From Psychrobacillus insolitus (GTDB lineage Bacteria > Bacillota > Bacilli > Bacillales_A > Planococcaceae), in the NCBI RefSeq assembly GCF_003254155.1, contig NZ_QKZI01000001.1:1302001-1366000 (forward strand): a DNA stretch of 64,000 nt, given 5' to 3'. The notes beneath the pieces are model-generated. The model was not told the DNA's origin and searched no databases. It saw only the letters and a list, made by a program, of their open reading frames with translations. Shown here piece after piece: positions 41,759-51,236 of this stretch (position 1 is the first letter of the stretch; each line of letters starts with the position of its first letter). The position numbers were made by a program, and so were the translations under genes.

Positions 41759-43285
41759 TTATGAACCTGTACTAAACATACCTGCAAGATAAGTAGATTG
41801 TGAATTTGCTTGTTGAATTGCCTTTTCCATGGAGGTAAATTGCTTCCAATAACGACTTTCCATCGTTGCTAAACGGTCTTCAAAACGTTTAACTTGATTA
41901 TCGTATCCATCTAATAAACGACCAAGTACAAAATTATTATTCACAGTTGCTGACTCAGAACCAGCTTTGGCAGTAATGCTTTTTCTAGCATCTTCAAGCG
42001 CCTTGGTTAATCGTCTTGCTATACCTTTATCAGAATCAGTCTCCCCGCCTGCGGCAAACAATTCATACACTTGGTTTGGATCCTCAGATATTGCTTCTCT
42101 CAACTTTGTTTCATCAATTGTAAGTTTCCCATTTTCTAAATAGTTACTAGAAGTGGTAATACCGAGTTGACTTAACGAGATTGAGTTAGGTGACTTTCCA
42201 ACAGCCGAACTCATGGCCGAACGCATTTTGTTTAAAACACTCGTAATGATACTATCATTTTTCAGTGTTCCACTCGTCGCTTTTTCGTCCCATTTTTTAA
42301 TCTGTTCTTCTGATAATGATTCTTTTTCTTTTTCTGTTAGCGGTTGATAATCCTTATATTTGGTCTCTCGAATTTGAGTATTTAAGTCTTCAATTAGCTT
42401 ATTGTACTCGTCTACGAATTTAGTGACAGAGCCTAGGATGGAGTCTACGTCTGGAGCCGAGCTAAACGTGATTTCTTTTTGGTTTGCTTGTTTTAGAGAA
42501 ATTTCAAAGCCACTTATTTGGAATGTGTTGGATTGTCTTTCAGTTGTTAGTCCATTGTAAGTGAACATAGCATTTTGCCCTTTAGTTCCACTACCATTTT
42601 TTGCTGCAACAGTATTATTTACTTCAACTTTTAAAAATGCAAAGTTCGCTTCATTTCCAATAAACTCGATTTCACTTCCATATGTTGGGGGTTCTACAGT
42701 ATCATCTTTTATATCTCCGCTATACTTCGCAGTAAATGCGATTTTACCAGTGAAAGAATCGAAAAAAGCATTGACTCCAGAGTTTTTATTGATATCATCT
42801 AATACACTTTGCATCGTAGATTTGCCTTCTGTTATCACTACATTATATTCTTCCAATGTACCATCTGCATTAATAGAAGAAATAATAAAATCATCTGCCG
42901 TAGCAGGTAATATATCCTTTAAATTCGCTTCTGAAGCCAATACTCTATCCTTACTTTGCATAGTAGCAGACTCTGCTAATTTCTCTACGTTGATCTTCCC
43001 GGAAAAATCACTTGTTGAGTTAATATTTTTTACCGAAACATCATCGGGAGCTGAAGATGTAACTGTTTTTTTGATAAATGTCGATTGCCTTAACATGCTA
43101 TCATTTGTTAAATTACGGAAGTCATTTAAACTTCTGTTTACTGTCCGATAATCATCTCGTTGCCATTCTGTATATTGTTTCTTTTGTGTTATTTTATCTA
43201 AAGGGATTCGATGTGCAGTCATTAACTCTTTTACCATCGTTTCTGTGTCCATCCCACTTGCTAATCCACTGATTCGTAAAGCCAT
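41759..43285 (-). CDS. fliD: Flagellar filament cap protein FliD
   Basis: Hook-associated protein 2, 508 residues. N-terminal D0 helix MALRISGLASGMDTETMVKEL, variable middle domains, and C-terminal coiled coil ending YLAGMFSTGS. It folds flagellin at the filament tip. Lies between flaG and fliS. Confidence 0.95.
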   Translation of the reverse strand: MALRISGLASGMDTETMVKELMTAHRIPLDKITQKKQYTEWQRDDYRTVNRSLNDFRNLTNDSMLRQSTFIKKTVTSSAPDDVSVKNINSTSDFSGKINVEKLAESATMQSKDRVLASEANLKDILPATADDFIISSINADGTLEEYNVVITEGKSTMQSVLDDINKNSGVNAFFDSFTGKIAFTAKYSGDIKDDTVEPPTYGSEIEFIGNEANFAFLKVEVNNTVAAKNGSGTKGQNAMFTYNGLTTERQSNTFQISGFEISLKQANQKEITFSSAPDVDSILGSVTKFVDEYNKLIEDLNTQIRETKYKDYQPLTEKEKESLSEEQIKKWDEKATSGTLKNDSIITSVLNKMRSAMSSAVGKSPNSISLSQLGITTSSNYLENGKLTIDETKLREAISEDPNQVYELFAAGGETDSDKGIARRLTKALEDARKSITAKAGSESATVNNNFVLGRLLDGYDNQVKRFEDRLATMESRYWKQFTSMEKAIQQANSQSTYLAGMFSTGS

Positions 43286-43300
43286 CTTTCTCCCTACTTT

Positions 43301-43681
43301 CTAAATCTTCCTGTCTATTAATACACCAACAAAATCTAACATCGCGGCATGCATGTCCATCAATTTCTTATTTGGAATCTCTTGAACAACTTCATCCGTC
43401 TGTTTATCGACTAATGTCACATAATATTTGTTTAGTTTTTCATGGTATTCATACCTCAGTTTTGTGCTAGTTGTTTCTAGAAACTTGTTTAAACTTTCGG
43501 TCATTTTCTCTGCTATATTTGGGGATAACCCTTCTTTTATAGTTGCTTCATTTTCGTATTTAGGTTGCTTTTCTTTCACAGCAGTAACATTATTAGTAGT
43601 TGTTGCATTAACGCTATTATCTCTCTTAGAAGCAACATTTTGTTGAATACGAGTACTACTATCAGCTAGTCGATTTACCAT
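43301..43681 (-). CDS. flaG: FlaG family flagellar protein
   Basis: Protein of 126 residues. The conserved C-terminal half is KLRYEYHEKLNKYYVTLVDK and VVQEIPNKKLMDMHAAMLDF; the N-terminus is Asn/Thr-rich. Thought to affect filament length. First gene behind the sigma-D promoter at 43721-43746. Equivalent to YvyC of B. subtilis. Confidence 0.92.
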   Translation of the reverse strand: MVNRLADSSTRIQQNVASKRDNSVNATTTNNVTAVKEKQPKYENEATIKEGLSPNIAEKMTESLNKFLETTSTKLRYEYHEKLNKYYVTLVDKQTDEVVQEIPNKKLMDMHAAMLDFVGVLIDRKI

Positions 43682-43720
43682 GCATCACTTGCCCCCTTGT
43701 TAAGATAATCCTTATATTCT

Positions 43721-43746
43721 TTATCGGCAAAATGGAAGGAATTTTA
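43721..43746 (-). promoter_or_regulatory. Sigma-D promoter of flaG-fliD-fliS-fliT
   Basis: Minus strand TAAA (43746-43743), 14-nt spacer, GCCGATAA (43728-43721). This is nearly the full flagellar sigma-D (sigma-28) consensus TAAA-N14-GCCGATAT. Confidence 0.88.
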
Positions 43747-43783
43747 AGGATGAAAGATAAATTAGCATAATATATTTACACAC

Positions 43784-43813
43784 AAAAAAGCAACCTATGA
43801 AATAAAGGCTGCT
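43784..43813 (-). terminator. Terminator after yjfB
   Basis: AGCAGCCT / AGGTTGCT with a 9-nt loop and T6 tail on the minus strand, separating yjfB from flaG. Confidence 0.8.
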
Positions 43814-43827
43814 CCAACTTATACATA

Positions 43828-44028
43828 TTATAGTTTCACATCAATGTTCCCACCTAAATGTGGTTGAGCAGCTTGTTGAAGCATTGCTGCATCAGTCGTA
43901 CTCATCAACTTCTGAACAGAATCGCCTTGTTGTTCTGCACTTCCCATTGCTTGCTTCAAGACGGATATGGAAGCTTGTTGTTGGACTTGTCCTTGGCTCA
44001 GTGCCATCGATAATAATGCGATATCCAC
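43828..44028 (-). CDS. YjfB family putative motility protein
   Basis: Protein of 66 residues: MDIALLSMALSQGQVQQQAS and a C-terminal GGNIDVKL, matching the YjfB_motility family. Exact role unknown. 18 bp downstream of the 79-aa coiled-coil gene. A decayed second copy lies at about 54240-54350 in the same arrangement. Confidence 0.85.
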   Translation of the reverse strand: MDIALLSMALSQGQVQQQASISVLKQAMGSAEQQGDSVQKLMSTTDAAMLQQAAQPHLGGNIDVKL

Positions 44029-44046
44029 GCTAACACCACCTTTCTT

Positions 44047-44286
44047 CTAATGTACAACAGATTGTAACTGGTTTTCAAGAGACTGAACTTCTCTTTTCTT
44101 TTCATCTAATTGACGATTTAACCTAGCAACCTCATCGGGAGATAAGTCATGTTCAAAAGCATATTCGGCTATTTCTTTCATATCATATAGTTTATGTTCT
44201 ATTTCCTCTAAGATAGTATCTCGTTTCTTAGTCCATTCGAGCAATTCTTCGAGAATTTTTTTCTGTTCTTGGGTCTCTTTATCCAT
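44047..44286 (-). CDS. Small coiled-coil protein (79 aa), paralogue 1
   Basis: Unrecognised, highly charged, all-helical. The ATG at 44286 (MDKETQEQKKIL) has GAAAGGAATC upstream; a 37-codon extension to 44397 looks non-coding. Shares the plan EEPLEW..., LYDMKEIAEYAFEHDLS, and LENQL with the 79-aa gene at 54371-54610. Always just upstream of a yjfB copy, so probably motility-related (FliT-like size), but this is inference. Confidence 0.72.
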   Translation of the reverse strand: MDKETQEQKKILEELLEWTKKRDTILEEIEHKLYDMKEIAEYAFEHDLSPDEVARLNRQLDEKKREVQSLENQLQSVVH

Positions 44287-44404
44287 ATGATTCCTTTCAT
44301 CTAGAGGGCTATGTATAATTGTCGTAATTATATAATAAGCTATTGCTGATTGACAAATTTCCAGTGAATAACTCCCTGCCCCGTTAGAAATATTCACGTT
44401 AATT

Positions 44405-44442
44405 CAAACAAACATGAATGTTTTAATTTTCATGTTTGTTTA
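44405..44442 (-). terminator. Inverted repeat after the hybrid kinase gene
   Basis: AAACAAACATGAA pairs perfectly with TTCATGTTTGTTT around a 10-nt loop. The tail is only moderately T-rich (GAATT), so it may be a weak terminator. Confidence 0.6.
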
Positions 44443-44513
44443 TAATATAGGGACGTTTCTTCATTTATCACTTTTTTATTTCAGCACATACTCCCCTACT
44501 TCAAATCTGTTTT

Positions 44514-47375
44514 TTAATCAGGTACCATAATTTGACCGTTTCTTTCATTAGTTAAAAGAGTATGCATAATTAGCTTGGATAATTGGCTGGGTTTGTATGG
44601 TTTAATTAAGTAGTCCTTTGCTCCTAGAGAGAATCCTCGTTCTTTTTCATCAAGTGCTGTTGAAATGAAAATCGGAATATTTTTCAATTTTTCGGTTTCT
44701 TTCATTACTTTCATAATTGTCCAACCATCAACTTCATCTGCAAGCATAATGTCCAGAACAACAGCATCTGGGGCTTCTTTTTTCATTTGTTCCAATGCTT
44801 CTTTACCGCTCTTATGCTGGCTTACATGAAAACCACTATTTTGTAACTCATAGTTTAATAGTTCCGCAAGACTTAAATCATCTTCAACGACCATTATTGT
44901 GTAGTGATTAAGCATAGAAGCATCTCTATCCTCATTTTCTTTATTAGCGCTCATTGTAACTCGTGAGAAGTGAGTGGTAAATGTGCTGCCTTTCCCATAC
45001 TCGGAACTTACGGAAATTTTTCCGTCGTGTCCTTTCACAATCTCTTGAACGATAGCGAGTCCAAGACCTGTACCACCAATTCTTCGTCGGTCAGAATTGT
45101 CGACCCTGTAAAATTGTTGGAATAAGTTAGGGATTGCATCTTCTGGTATTCCAAGTCCCTCATCTTTTACATCAATAATAACTTGGTCTTTGCTGCCATA
45201 AATACGGATTGAAATATTTCCTCCTTTTGGAGAATATTTAATCGCATTACTTAATAAATTAATAAACACCTGTTCTATTTTATTTCTGTCTCCTAGAATA
45301 ATAGCATTATCTAATTCTACTGAGTAAGTTATCTTGTGTAATGATGAGTTAATTTCTTGAAGTTCGATGACATTTTGAACAATTGATGATAAGTCTATAT
45401 ATTTCTTTTCATAATTCTGTTTTCCAGATTCCATTCTTTGGATATCAAGAAAATCATTTATCAAGGCAGTTAGCCTTTTAGATTCATTATAAATGGTTTG
45501 CAAATATTTTGTTTTTCGTTCAGGCTTTAATTCTTTTGTTAACAACAACTCTGTGAAGCCGAGAACGCTGGCTAACGGTGTTCTTAATTCATGGCTAACC
45601 GTACTGACAAATTCTGACTTCATTTGTGCTATTTCATATTCTTCCGTAATATCATGATGGACTAGTAATGTTCCAATGTGCTCATTACAGTCTTTAATTA
45701 TTTTACAATAAACTCTAATTACTTGCTTGTTGTCGGTCTTTTTGTAAATAAATGAACGCTCCTCATCAGGGGAAAGAAATGCAGAGTCTATCAAATCATC
45801 CAAAGATTGAATAAACTCTTCGTCTTGAATTTGTGCTGCCATGATCTCACTCCATTTTTCCCAAGGAAGTTCAATCATTTGTTCAGGTGTGTCATTCCGT
45901 TTAAATATTCCATAAAGCTGTTTGTTCACTTGAATAATATTACGGTCAGTATCAATTAACTGTATACCTTCCTTGACTGTGTTTAGTATATCTTGATTTA
46001 AACGTCGATCTTCCTCTGATCGTTCAAATAATTTAATTTTTTCAAGATAGACGGCAATTTGTTTAGCCAATGTTTCATACTCAGTAATTTCATTTTTCGA
46101 ATAAAAGTCACCATATCTAGATAACACTATAACGGCTTCTACTTGAGAAGTAGATAAAATAGGCAAATATAAGTCAAAGCTATAATTGAAGGTTTCATGG
46201 TAACCCTTTTCCATAGGATGTTGTACCCTTTTCACTGTAAATGGCTTTTTTTCATTTGTTAACCGATGAATCAAGCCGTTGTCCATGTTATTCCTAAATT
46301 GTTCGATCCCAAAATTAGAAACTCCATATGAAGCAAAAGACTCTTCGTAAAGCAAGGAAATCATTCCTTTATCCGATTCAGTGATTTTACACATATTTTC
46401 GATGATACTTTTAAGAAATTCCTTTTTATCAAGTGAGGCGGAAATACTATTAATTAACTCATTCCTCCGCATTAGTTTTTGTTCATTACTCGTTACAGTG
46501 CTAAGTGCAGTTTGAAGTTCGTTTTGCTGGGCTAGAAGTTCTTCTTGTTGAGCGACTAGTTCTTCGTTATGGACCAGCAAATCTTGTTCTTTATCCTGAA
46601 TACTGCCCACCATCTTCTGGAAAGCAACTGATAAGATACCGAGTTCATCTTTTCTGTTTGTATTGTCTATTAGGACCGCATCTCTGCCCGCAGCAATTTC
46701 ATTTGCAGAAAAGGTAAATTCAGAAAGGGGTTTTCCAATGCTCTTAAATATATTGCGAATTATAAAGAATAAGAGAATTAGGATTAATATAAAAAAGATA
46801 ATTACATAGTTTTGGATGTTTAACTGTTCCTCCGTTAGTTTGTTGGAATTATCTGTATGTTGTCCATCAAGTAGAATGATAAATGATTTAGCTTGCTTAA
46901 GAAATCCTTCTGCCATAAAAATGACATTACTATCTTGAAGGTCAATACTAGGGTCCTGATTTTTTTCATACTCATTCATAATTAGAGGAACCAACGTAGC
47001 AAAATAATAAGACGTAAAGTTTTCAATATCCTGATAGATTAATATTTCTTTCTCGGTTTCAATTAATTGACTGAGTTCAGTAAGGTTTCGTTTGATTTCA
47101 CTTTCAAGATTCAGTGTTTCCTCCATATTTTCCGGTGCATTAATAGCAACAGAGTCCGTCATTATTAAAATATCGGAATTAAACTGGTTATAGATATAGT
47201 TAATTATTTGCTGTTTTTCTTCAATATTACTGCGCTCTTGAATATATTCGTCATGTATTTTATCCTGAAAATAAAATAGTAACCCGCACCCCATAGCAAA
47301 AAAGAGAAAGTAGATTCCCATTAATGCTAATATTTTGCGTGATAATGAACTATTAAAATAATTAACTATTTTCAT
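44514..47375 (-). CDS. Hybrid sensor histidine kinase with C-terminal receiver
   Basis: Membrane kinase of about 953 residues. TM1 (~10-30), a helical extracellular sensor, TM2 (~192-212), HAMP, coiled coil (HNEELVAQQEELLAQQNELQ), GAF (~310-440), PAS (~450-580). HisKA has the phospho-His in VSTVSHELRTPLASVLGF (near residue 595). The ATPase is HATPase_c (NAIKYSPKGG; GTGLGLAIVQEIVKG), and the receiver (~815-940) has VVLDIMLADEVDGW. The ATG at 47375 (MKIVNYFNSS) overlaps the receiver gene end by 14 nt. Signal unknown. Confidence 0.92.
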   Translation of the reverse strand: MKIVNYFNSSLSRKILALMGIYFLFFAMGCGLLFYFQDKIHDEYIQERSNIEEKQQIINYIYNQFNSDILIMTDSVAINAPENMEETLNLESEIKRNLTELSQLIETEKEILIYQDIENFTSYYFATLVPLIMNEYEKNQDPSIDLQDSNVIFMAEGFLKQAKSFIILLDGQHTDNSNKLTEEQLNIQNYVIIFFILILILLFFIIRNIFKSIGKPLSEFTFSANEIAAGRDAVLIDNTNRKDELGILSVAFQKMVGSIQDKEQDLLVHNEELVAQQEELLAQQNELQTALSTVTSNEQKLMRRNELINSISASLDKKEFLKSIIENMCKITESDKGMISLLYEESFASYGVSNFGIEQFRNNMDNGLIHRLTNEKKPFTVKRVQHPMEKGYHETFNYSFDLYLPILSTSQVEAVIVLSRYGDFYSKNEITEYETLAKQIAVYLEKIKLFERSEEDRRLNQDILNTVKEGIQLIDTDRNIIQVNKQLYGIFKRNDTPEQMIELPWEKWSEIMAAQIQDEEFIQSLDDLIDSAFLSPDEERSFIYKKTDNKQVIRVYCKIIKDCNEHIGTLLVHHDITEEYEIAQMKSEFVSTVSHELRTPLASVLGFTELLLTKELKPERKTKYLQTIYNESKRLTALINDFLDIQRMESGKQNYEKKYIDLSSIVQNVIELQEINSSLHKITYSVELDNAIILGDRNKIEQVFINLLSNAIKYSPKGGNISIRIYGSKDQVIIDVKDEGLGIPEDAIPNLFQQFYRVDNSDRRRIGGTGLGLAIVQEIVKGHDGKISVSSEYGKGSTFTTHFSRVTMSANKENEDRDASMLNHYTIMVVEDDLSLAELLNYELQNSGFHVSQHKSGKEALEQMKKEAPDAVVLDIMLADEVDGWTIMKVMKETEKLKNIPIFISTALDEKERGFSLGAKDYLIKPYKPSQLSKLIMHTLLTNERNGQIMVPD

Positions 47376-47733
47376 TAAGGATATCCCCAACTAATTCTAA
47401 AAGTTTCAATGGACTAAATGGCTTAGCCATAAAATAATCGGCACCTGTTTCCAATATCTGCTTTTGTTCAAATTCCTGACTTTTCGCTGATAGTATTAGA
47501 ATTTTCGTATGCTTGTTTGTTTCGGCATGCCGTATTTTTTCAACAATTTCAAGTCCTGTATATACAGGCATCATATAGTCTAGAATGACCAAATCATAAC
47601 GATTATTTTGCAAAAATTCCATTGCCTCACCGCCATCAGCCGCTACATCAATCATATAATTTTCATCTTCGAACGTATCTTCAATAAGCATACGAAGTAC
47701 TTCTTCATCCTCAGCTAATAAAATTTGTTTCAA
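47362..47733 (-). CDS. Single-domain response regulator
   Basis: CheY-like receiver of 123 residues: acidic pocket AEDEE, phospho-Asp in LVILDYMMPV (Asp52), Lys in MAKPFSPLKLLELV. No output domain. TTG start after GAGGTGG. Coupled to the hybrid kinase, so likely a phosphorelay partner. Confidence 0.92.
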   Translation of the reverse strand: MKQILLAEDEEVLRMLIEDTFEDENYMIDVAADGGEAMEFLQNNRYDLVILDYMMPVYTGLEIVEKIRHAETNKHTKILILSAKSQEFEQKQILETGADYFMAKPFSPLKLLELVGDILNENS

Positions 47734-47869
47734 TATTTACCACCTCATCAGTTCTCTTATTATTTGTTTATTCGTATGATGATTTTAAAATTTTTAATTG
47801 TTCTATAATATAGACTCCTACAAGTAACCTATTAGCTATGCAATATACAAAAGAATCTTCTTAGAATAC

Positions 47870-49486
47870 TTATTTTATCATATTTAGTATTCGTTCAATT
47901 CTTACTTGCAGTTCGGTTACATTAAACGGTTTTGTTACATAATCATCGGCACCTAGCCTTAATGCTCGTTCTATCTCATCTTTACTTTTTCTACCAGTAA
48001 GCATTAATATCTTATATTTTTGTGCATTTTTTCCTTGTTTGACTTTTTGGAGGACCTCTAAACCATCCATAACTGGCATGATACCATCTAGAATTAAGAA
48101 ATGGCTGACATCCTCTTTTGCATGTTCTGAGTTTAAAAAGGATGGTCCATTTTCAAATACCTTAATGTTTAACTCGATATTATCAATGGTTATGGATTCT
48201 AGAATTTGAGCCAATAGGGTCCTAATGATGATATCGTCATCGACAACCGATATGTTAAGAATGTTTTTTTGGTATGCATTAGGTGTCAATTGTAAACACT
48301 CAACTCTCGCTCGTCCAAGGCGTTTGGCTTCGTATAACGAACTGTCTGCTCCTTTGAAAGCTTCTGTGATTGTAACGAAGTCATCCTTTACGGTATATGT
48401 TCCTGCTGAAAATGTGACTGAAAAACACGCTTCGTTATGGGTAAATTTAATTTGAGAAAAACCTTTAATTAATTCATTTAAGCGCCTTTTTGCATCTTCA
48501 CTAGTGGTGTTTGGAAAGACAATGACAAATTCTTCTCCTCCATACCGATAAATTATATCCAAACTACGAATATTCCTTTTTATATATTGAGCAAAATCCC
48601 TCAGTACTTGATCACCCATAAGATGGCCGTATGTATCATTTACTTTCTTAAAAAAGTCAATATCAACAATACTAATTGAAAATGGCTGTTTTGTTCGTTT
48701 AAAATCTAAGAAAAATCGTTGCAAACTGTCTACAAGAAATTTTCTATTATATACTTGTGTCAATTCATCAATTAATACGGATTGATCAAAAATTTTCTTG
48801 CGTTGCAAATGTCGATTAACTTTAACAACAAATTCTTCCATATCAATGGGCTTTCCAAAAAAGTCATCTGCTCCATTTTGATAAGCTTTTATACGTGTTT
48901 CCTTATTATTATTGATACTAATCATAATCGTTGGAATAAAGTATTTTTCGTTATGTTGCTGAATCTCTTGGAGTATTTGAAAACCATCTTTCTGTGGCAA
49001 GTGAATATCAAGAATGAGGCAATCTGGCTTCATTTCGAAGTACTGTTTTACTGCAATTTCTGGGTTTGTGTTAGTTATTACCATCCAACCTTTTTCTTCT
49101 AACACATCTTTAAGCAGAATGAGCATGGAAACATCATCATCTATTATTTGAATAAGAGGAGCACTAGAATTAAGGACTGTACCATTAAGATTCACTAAAT
49201 TACTAGAGTTTTCGTAATTATATATAAGTTTAACTAGAGGATGTAGAAAAGCATTTAGGTCAATTCCCCTCCACTTCTCAATCTCTTCGTTTTCCAACTT
49301 AGATAATAATTCTGAAGAAATCTGCATTAGTTCGTCCAATTGTAGTGTTCCCGAAGTTCCTTTTATAGAGTGTAGGAATCGATATACTTCCTCAGTTAAA
49401 ATTGTTTCTCCATTTAAAGACAACCATTCCGTCAACTTATTTTTAGTATTTTGGAATAAAATATTTTTATATTTTTGTAGATCCAC
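47870..49486 (-). CDS. HPt-REC-GGDEF-REC signalling protein (putative diguanylate cyclase)
   Basis: Protein of about 538 residues. An HPt domain (phospho-His in FLHSIKGTSGTLQL, His39) is followed by REC1 (LILDIHLPQKDG, near 158), GGDEF (RYGGEEFVIVFP, near 315) and REC2 (LILDGIMPVMDG, near 467). The active-site GGEEF is intact, so c-di-GMP synthesis is plausible. The start is the GTG at 49486, 7 nt after AAGGGGG; a longer frame from 49576 reads through that site. It lies 140 bp upstream of the lone receiver, so the three proteins can form a relay. The 49577-49911 gap is AT-rich with nothing identifiable. Confidence 0.9.
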   Translation of the reverse strand: MDLQKYKNILFQNTKNKLTEWLSLNGETILTEEVYRFLHSIKGTSGTLQLDELMQISSELLSKLENEEIEKWRGIDLNAFLHPLVKLIYNYENSSNLVNLNGTVLNSSAPLIQIIDDDVSMLILLKDVLEEKGWMVITNTNPEIAVKQYFEMKPDCLILDIHLPQKDGFQILQEIQQHNEKYFIPTIMISINNNKETRIKAYQNGADDFFGKPIDMEEFVVKVNRHLQRKKIFDQSVLIDELTQVYNRKFLVDSLQRFFLDFKRTKQPFSISIVDIDFFKKVNDTYGHLMGDQVLRDFAQYIKRNIRSLDIIYRYGGEEFVIVFPNTTSEDAKRRLNELIKGFSQIKFTHNEACFSVTFSAGTYTVKDDFVTITEAFKGADSSLYEAKRLGRARVECLQLTPNAYQKNILNISVVDDDIIIRTLLAQILESITIDNIELNIKVFENGPSFLNSEHAKEDVSHFLILDGIMPVMDGLEVLQKVKQGKNAQKYKILMLTGRKSKDEIERALRLGADDYVTKPFNVTELQVRIERILNMIK

Positions 49487-49911
49487 TAATATCCCCCTTA
49501 CCATAATGTGTAGTCTATCTCTGTTAGTAAAAACTCCCGTATTTTTTTGTTGTACTATATCAATTAAATGAGCCATATTACTATGACAAAGTTCAGCGAA
49601 TTATGTAACAATTAAAAAAATTACCGATTAACTGTTATGAGTGTGAGTACAATTATTCAGGTCTTTATTCATCGAAAAATGTATAATGTAACTAGTTTAC
49701 TATAGTGTGTTTCATTTAAATAAGATATTTTACACTCTCTTGGTAATAGTTAAAAGGTAAAAGGTAAAATATTTAATAGATTTTAATTAAGTTGTTACTA
49801 TAAGTCCATTATTACACATATCATAACAACTAAAATATAAATTTTCTTTTTAAAAAGAATACTGAAAAATTAATCCACTCCTTAGAAAATGAGGGAGGTA
49901 TGAAATTTATG

Positions 49912-51153
49912 AGCATCTAAATTGCGTTATTAAATTAGACACTAACGGTAATCTCGTTTCTAATAACCAAGCATTTTCTAACCAGTATGGATATAATGAG
50001 CAAGATTTTAAAGAACCCTTCTTGGATATTTTCATTCCGTATGAAACATTTGAAAAAAACCAGTATTTTGAACAGACCCTCTTGGGCAAGACACAGAGAT
50101 TCAACGCATTGGGTCTCAGTAAAAACGGAGAGACCGTCGAAATCAATGTCACACTGATTCCAATAAAAAAGGAAACTGGCATGGATATTTATGTAATTAT
50201 AAAAAATATTACTGAATTTCAAGAGCAGGAAAAAGAGCTATTTCTATCCAAAAAGCTCAGGTAGTATTTAATGAACTTGATGATATCTGCAATTTCTACT
50301 ACGATGCCATCAACGATCTTCATCATATTTCAAAGCAATTCCCCATCATTTTTGGAATAAACACGGAACAAATTTTTTCACCCTCACTAAAACATCAATT
50401 ACAATATGTCCATCCTGAAGATTTAGATAAAGTAAAAAATACAGTTTATACCACTATAAGTGAAAAAACTGGGTATCAAATAGAATATCGATTACTTAGA
50501 AAAGATCGAACCGCCCTATATGTTTTTGAACAAGCAGAAATTGTTCTTGATAAAAAGGGCCAACTCGATGGGTTGATTGGATTTTTTCAAGATAACACAG
50601 AACGTAAAATTTCTAATGACTTATTAGAAAAAGAAAATCAGTTAACGCTTCTTAATGACAACCCAATTGTAGGAGTATGGTCTGTTAATGTGCAGACAGA
50701 TCAATGCCTGAACACCTCAATGGGAATTGAGTATATAAGTGGTTATACAAAAGACGATTCTCTAATCGCCTTTCAAAACCTTTAACATCTAATGACCTAC
50801 TTGCCCGCCGTGGCGGGGATGAATTTATGGTGTTAATAGGAAAAATGGAATCGATTGAATCTCTGGAAATTATAATCAACAAGATAATTGAATGTCTAAA
50901 TGAACCATTCTATATAAAAGAGTACAAGTTATATCTCACTGCAAGTATTGGTATTAGTACCTATCCTGAAAATGGTGTAAGTATCCTAGAATTATTAAGA
51001 AACGCAATTCTTGCATTATCTAACTCCCAAAAAGAAGGAAAGAACTATTATAAAATTCTTTCGAACTTAAGTAGTATTCAGTCCTTTAAAACCTATAGCA
51101 TTGGACGAGATTTAAAAAAAGCTGTAGAGAACAAAAACTACGCTATAAACTAA
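49912..51153 (+). pseudogene. Decayed PAS-PAS-GGDEF-EAL protein gene
   Basis: On the plus strand. A PAS-like stretch (EHLNCVIKLDTNGNLVSNNQ; VIIKNITEFQEQEKEL) ends in a stop at ~50264. A second PAS continues in another frame (YVHPEDLDKVK; GFFQDNTERK) to a stop at ~50785. A third frame starts inside a GGDEF domain (LLARRGGDEFMVLIGKMES; ASIGISTYPENG). It stops at the usual GGDEF-EAL linker (IGRDLKKAVENKNYAIN), so EAL is gone. At least two frameshifts and an internal deletion removing the first half of GGDEF. Confidence 0.85.
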
Positions 51154-51203
51154 AACTCTTGATAAACCACGTTTCTTCAGACAGTTGAATTATCAAGAGT
51201 TTA
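51151..51203. terminator. Convergent terminator
   Basis: AAAACTCTTGATAA pairs with TTATCAAGAGTTT across a 24-nt loop, between the plus-strand pseudogene and the minus-strand ankyrin/coiled-coil gene. Confidence 0.7.
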
Positions 51204-51236
51204 CTTAGGCAATTATTATTCTATACCAATAATTTT

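Noticed and set aside
49907-50222. Minus-strand frames of about 91-95 codons
   Set aside because: Antisense to the PAS portion of the plus-strand pseudogene, whose protein-level similarity is clear.
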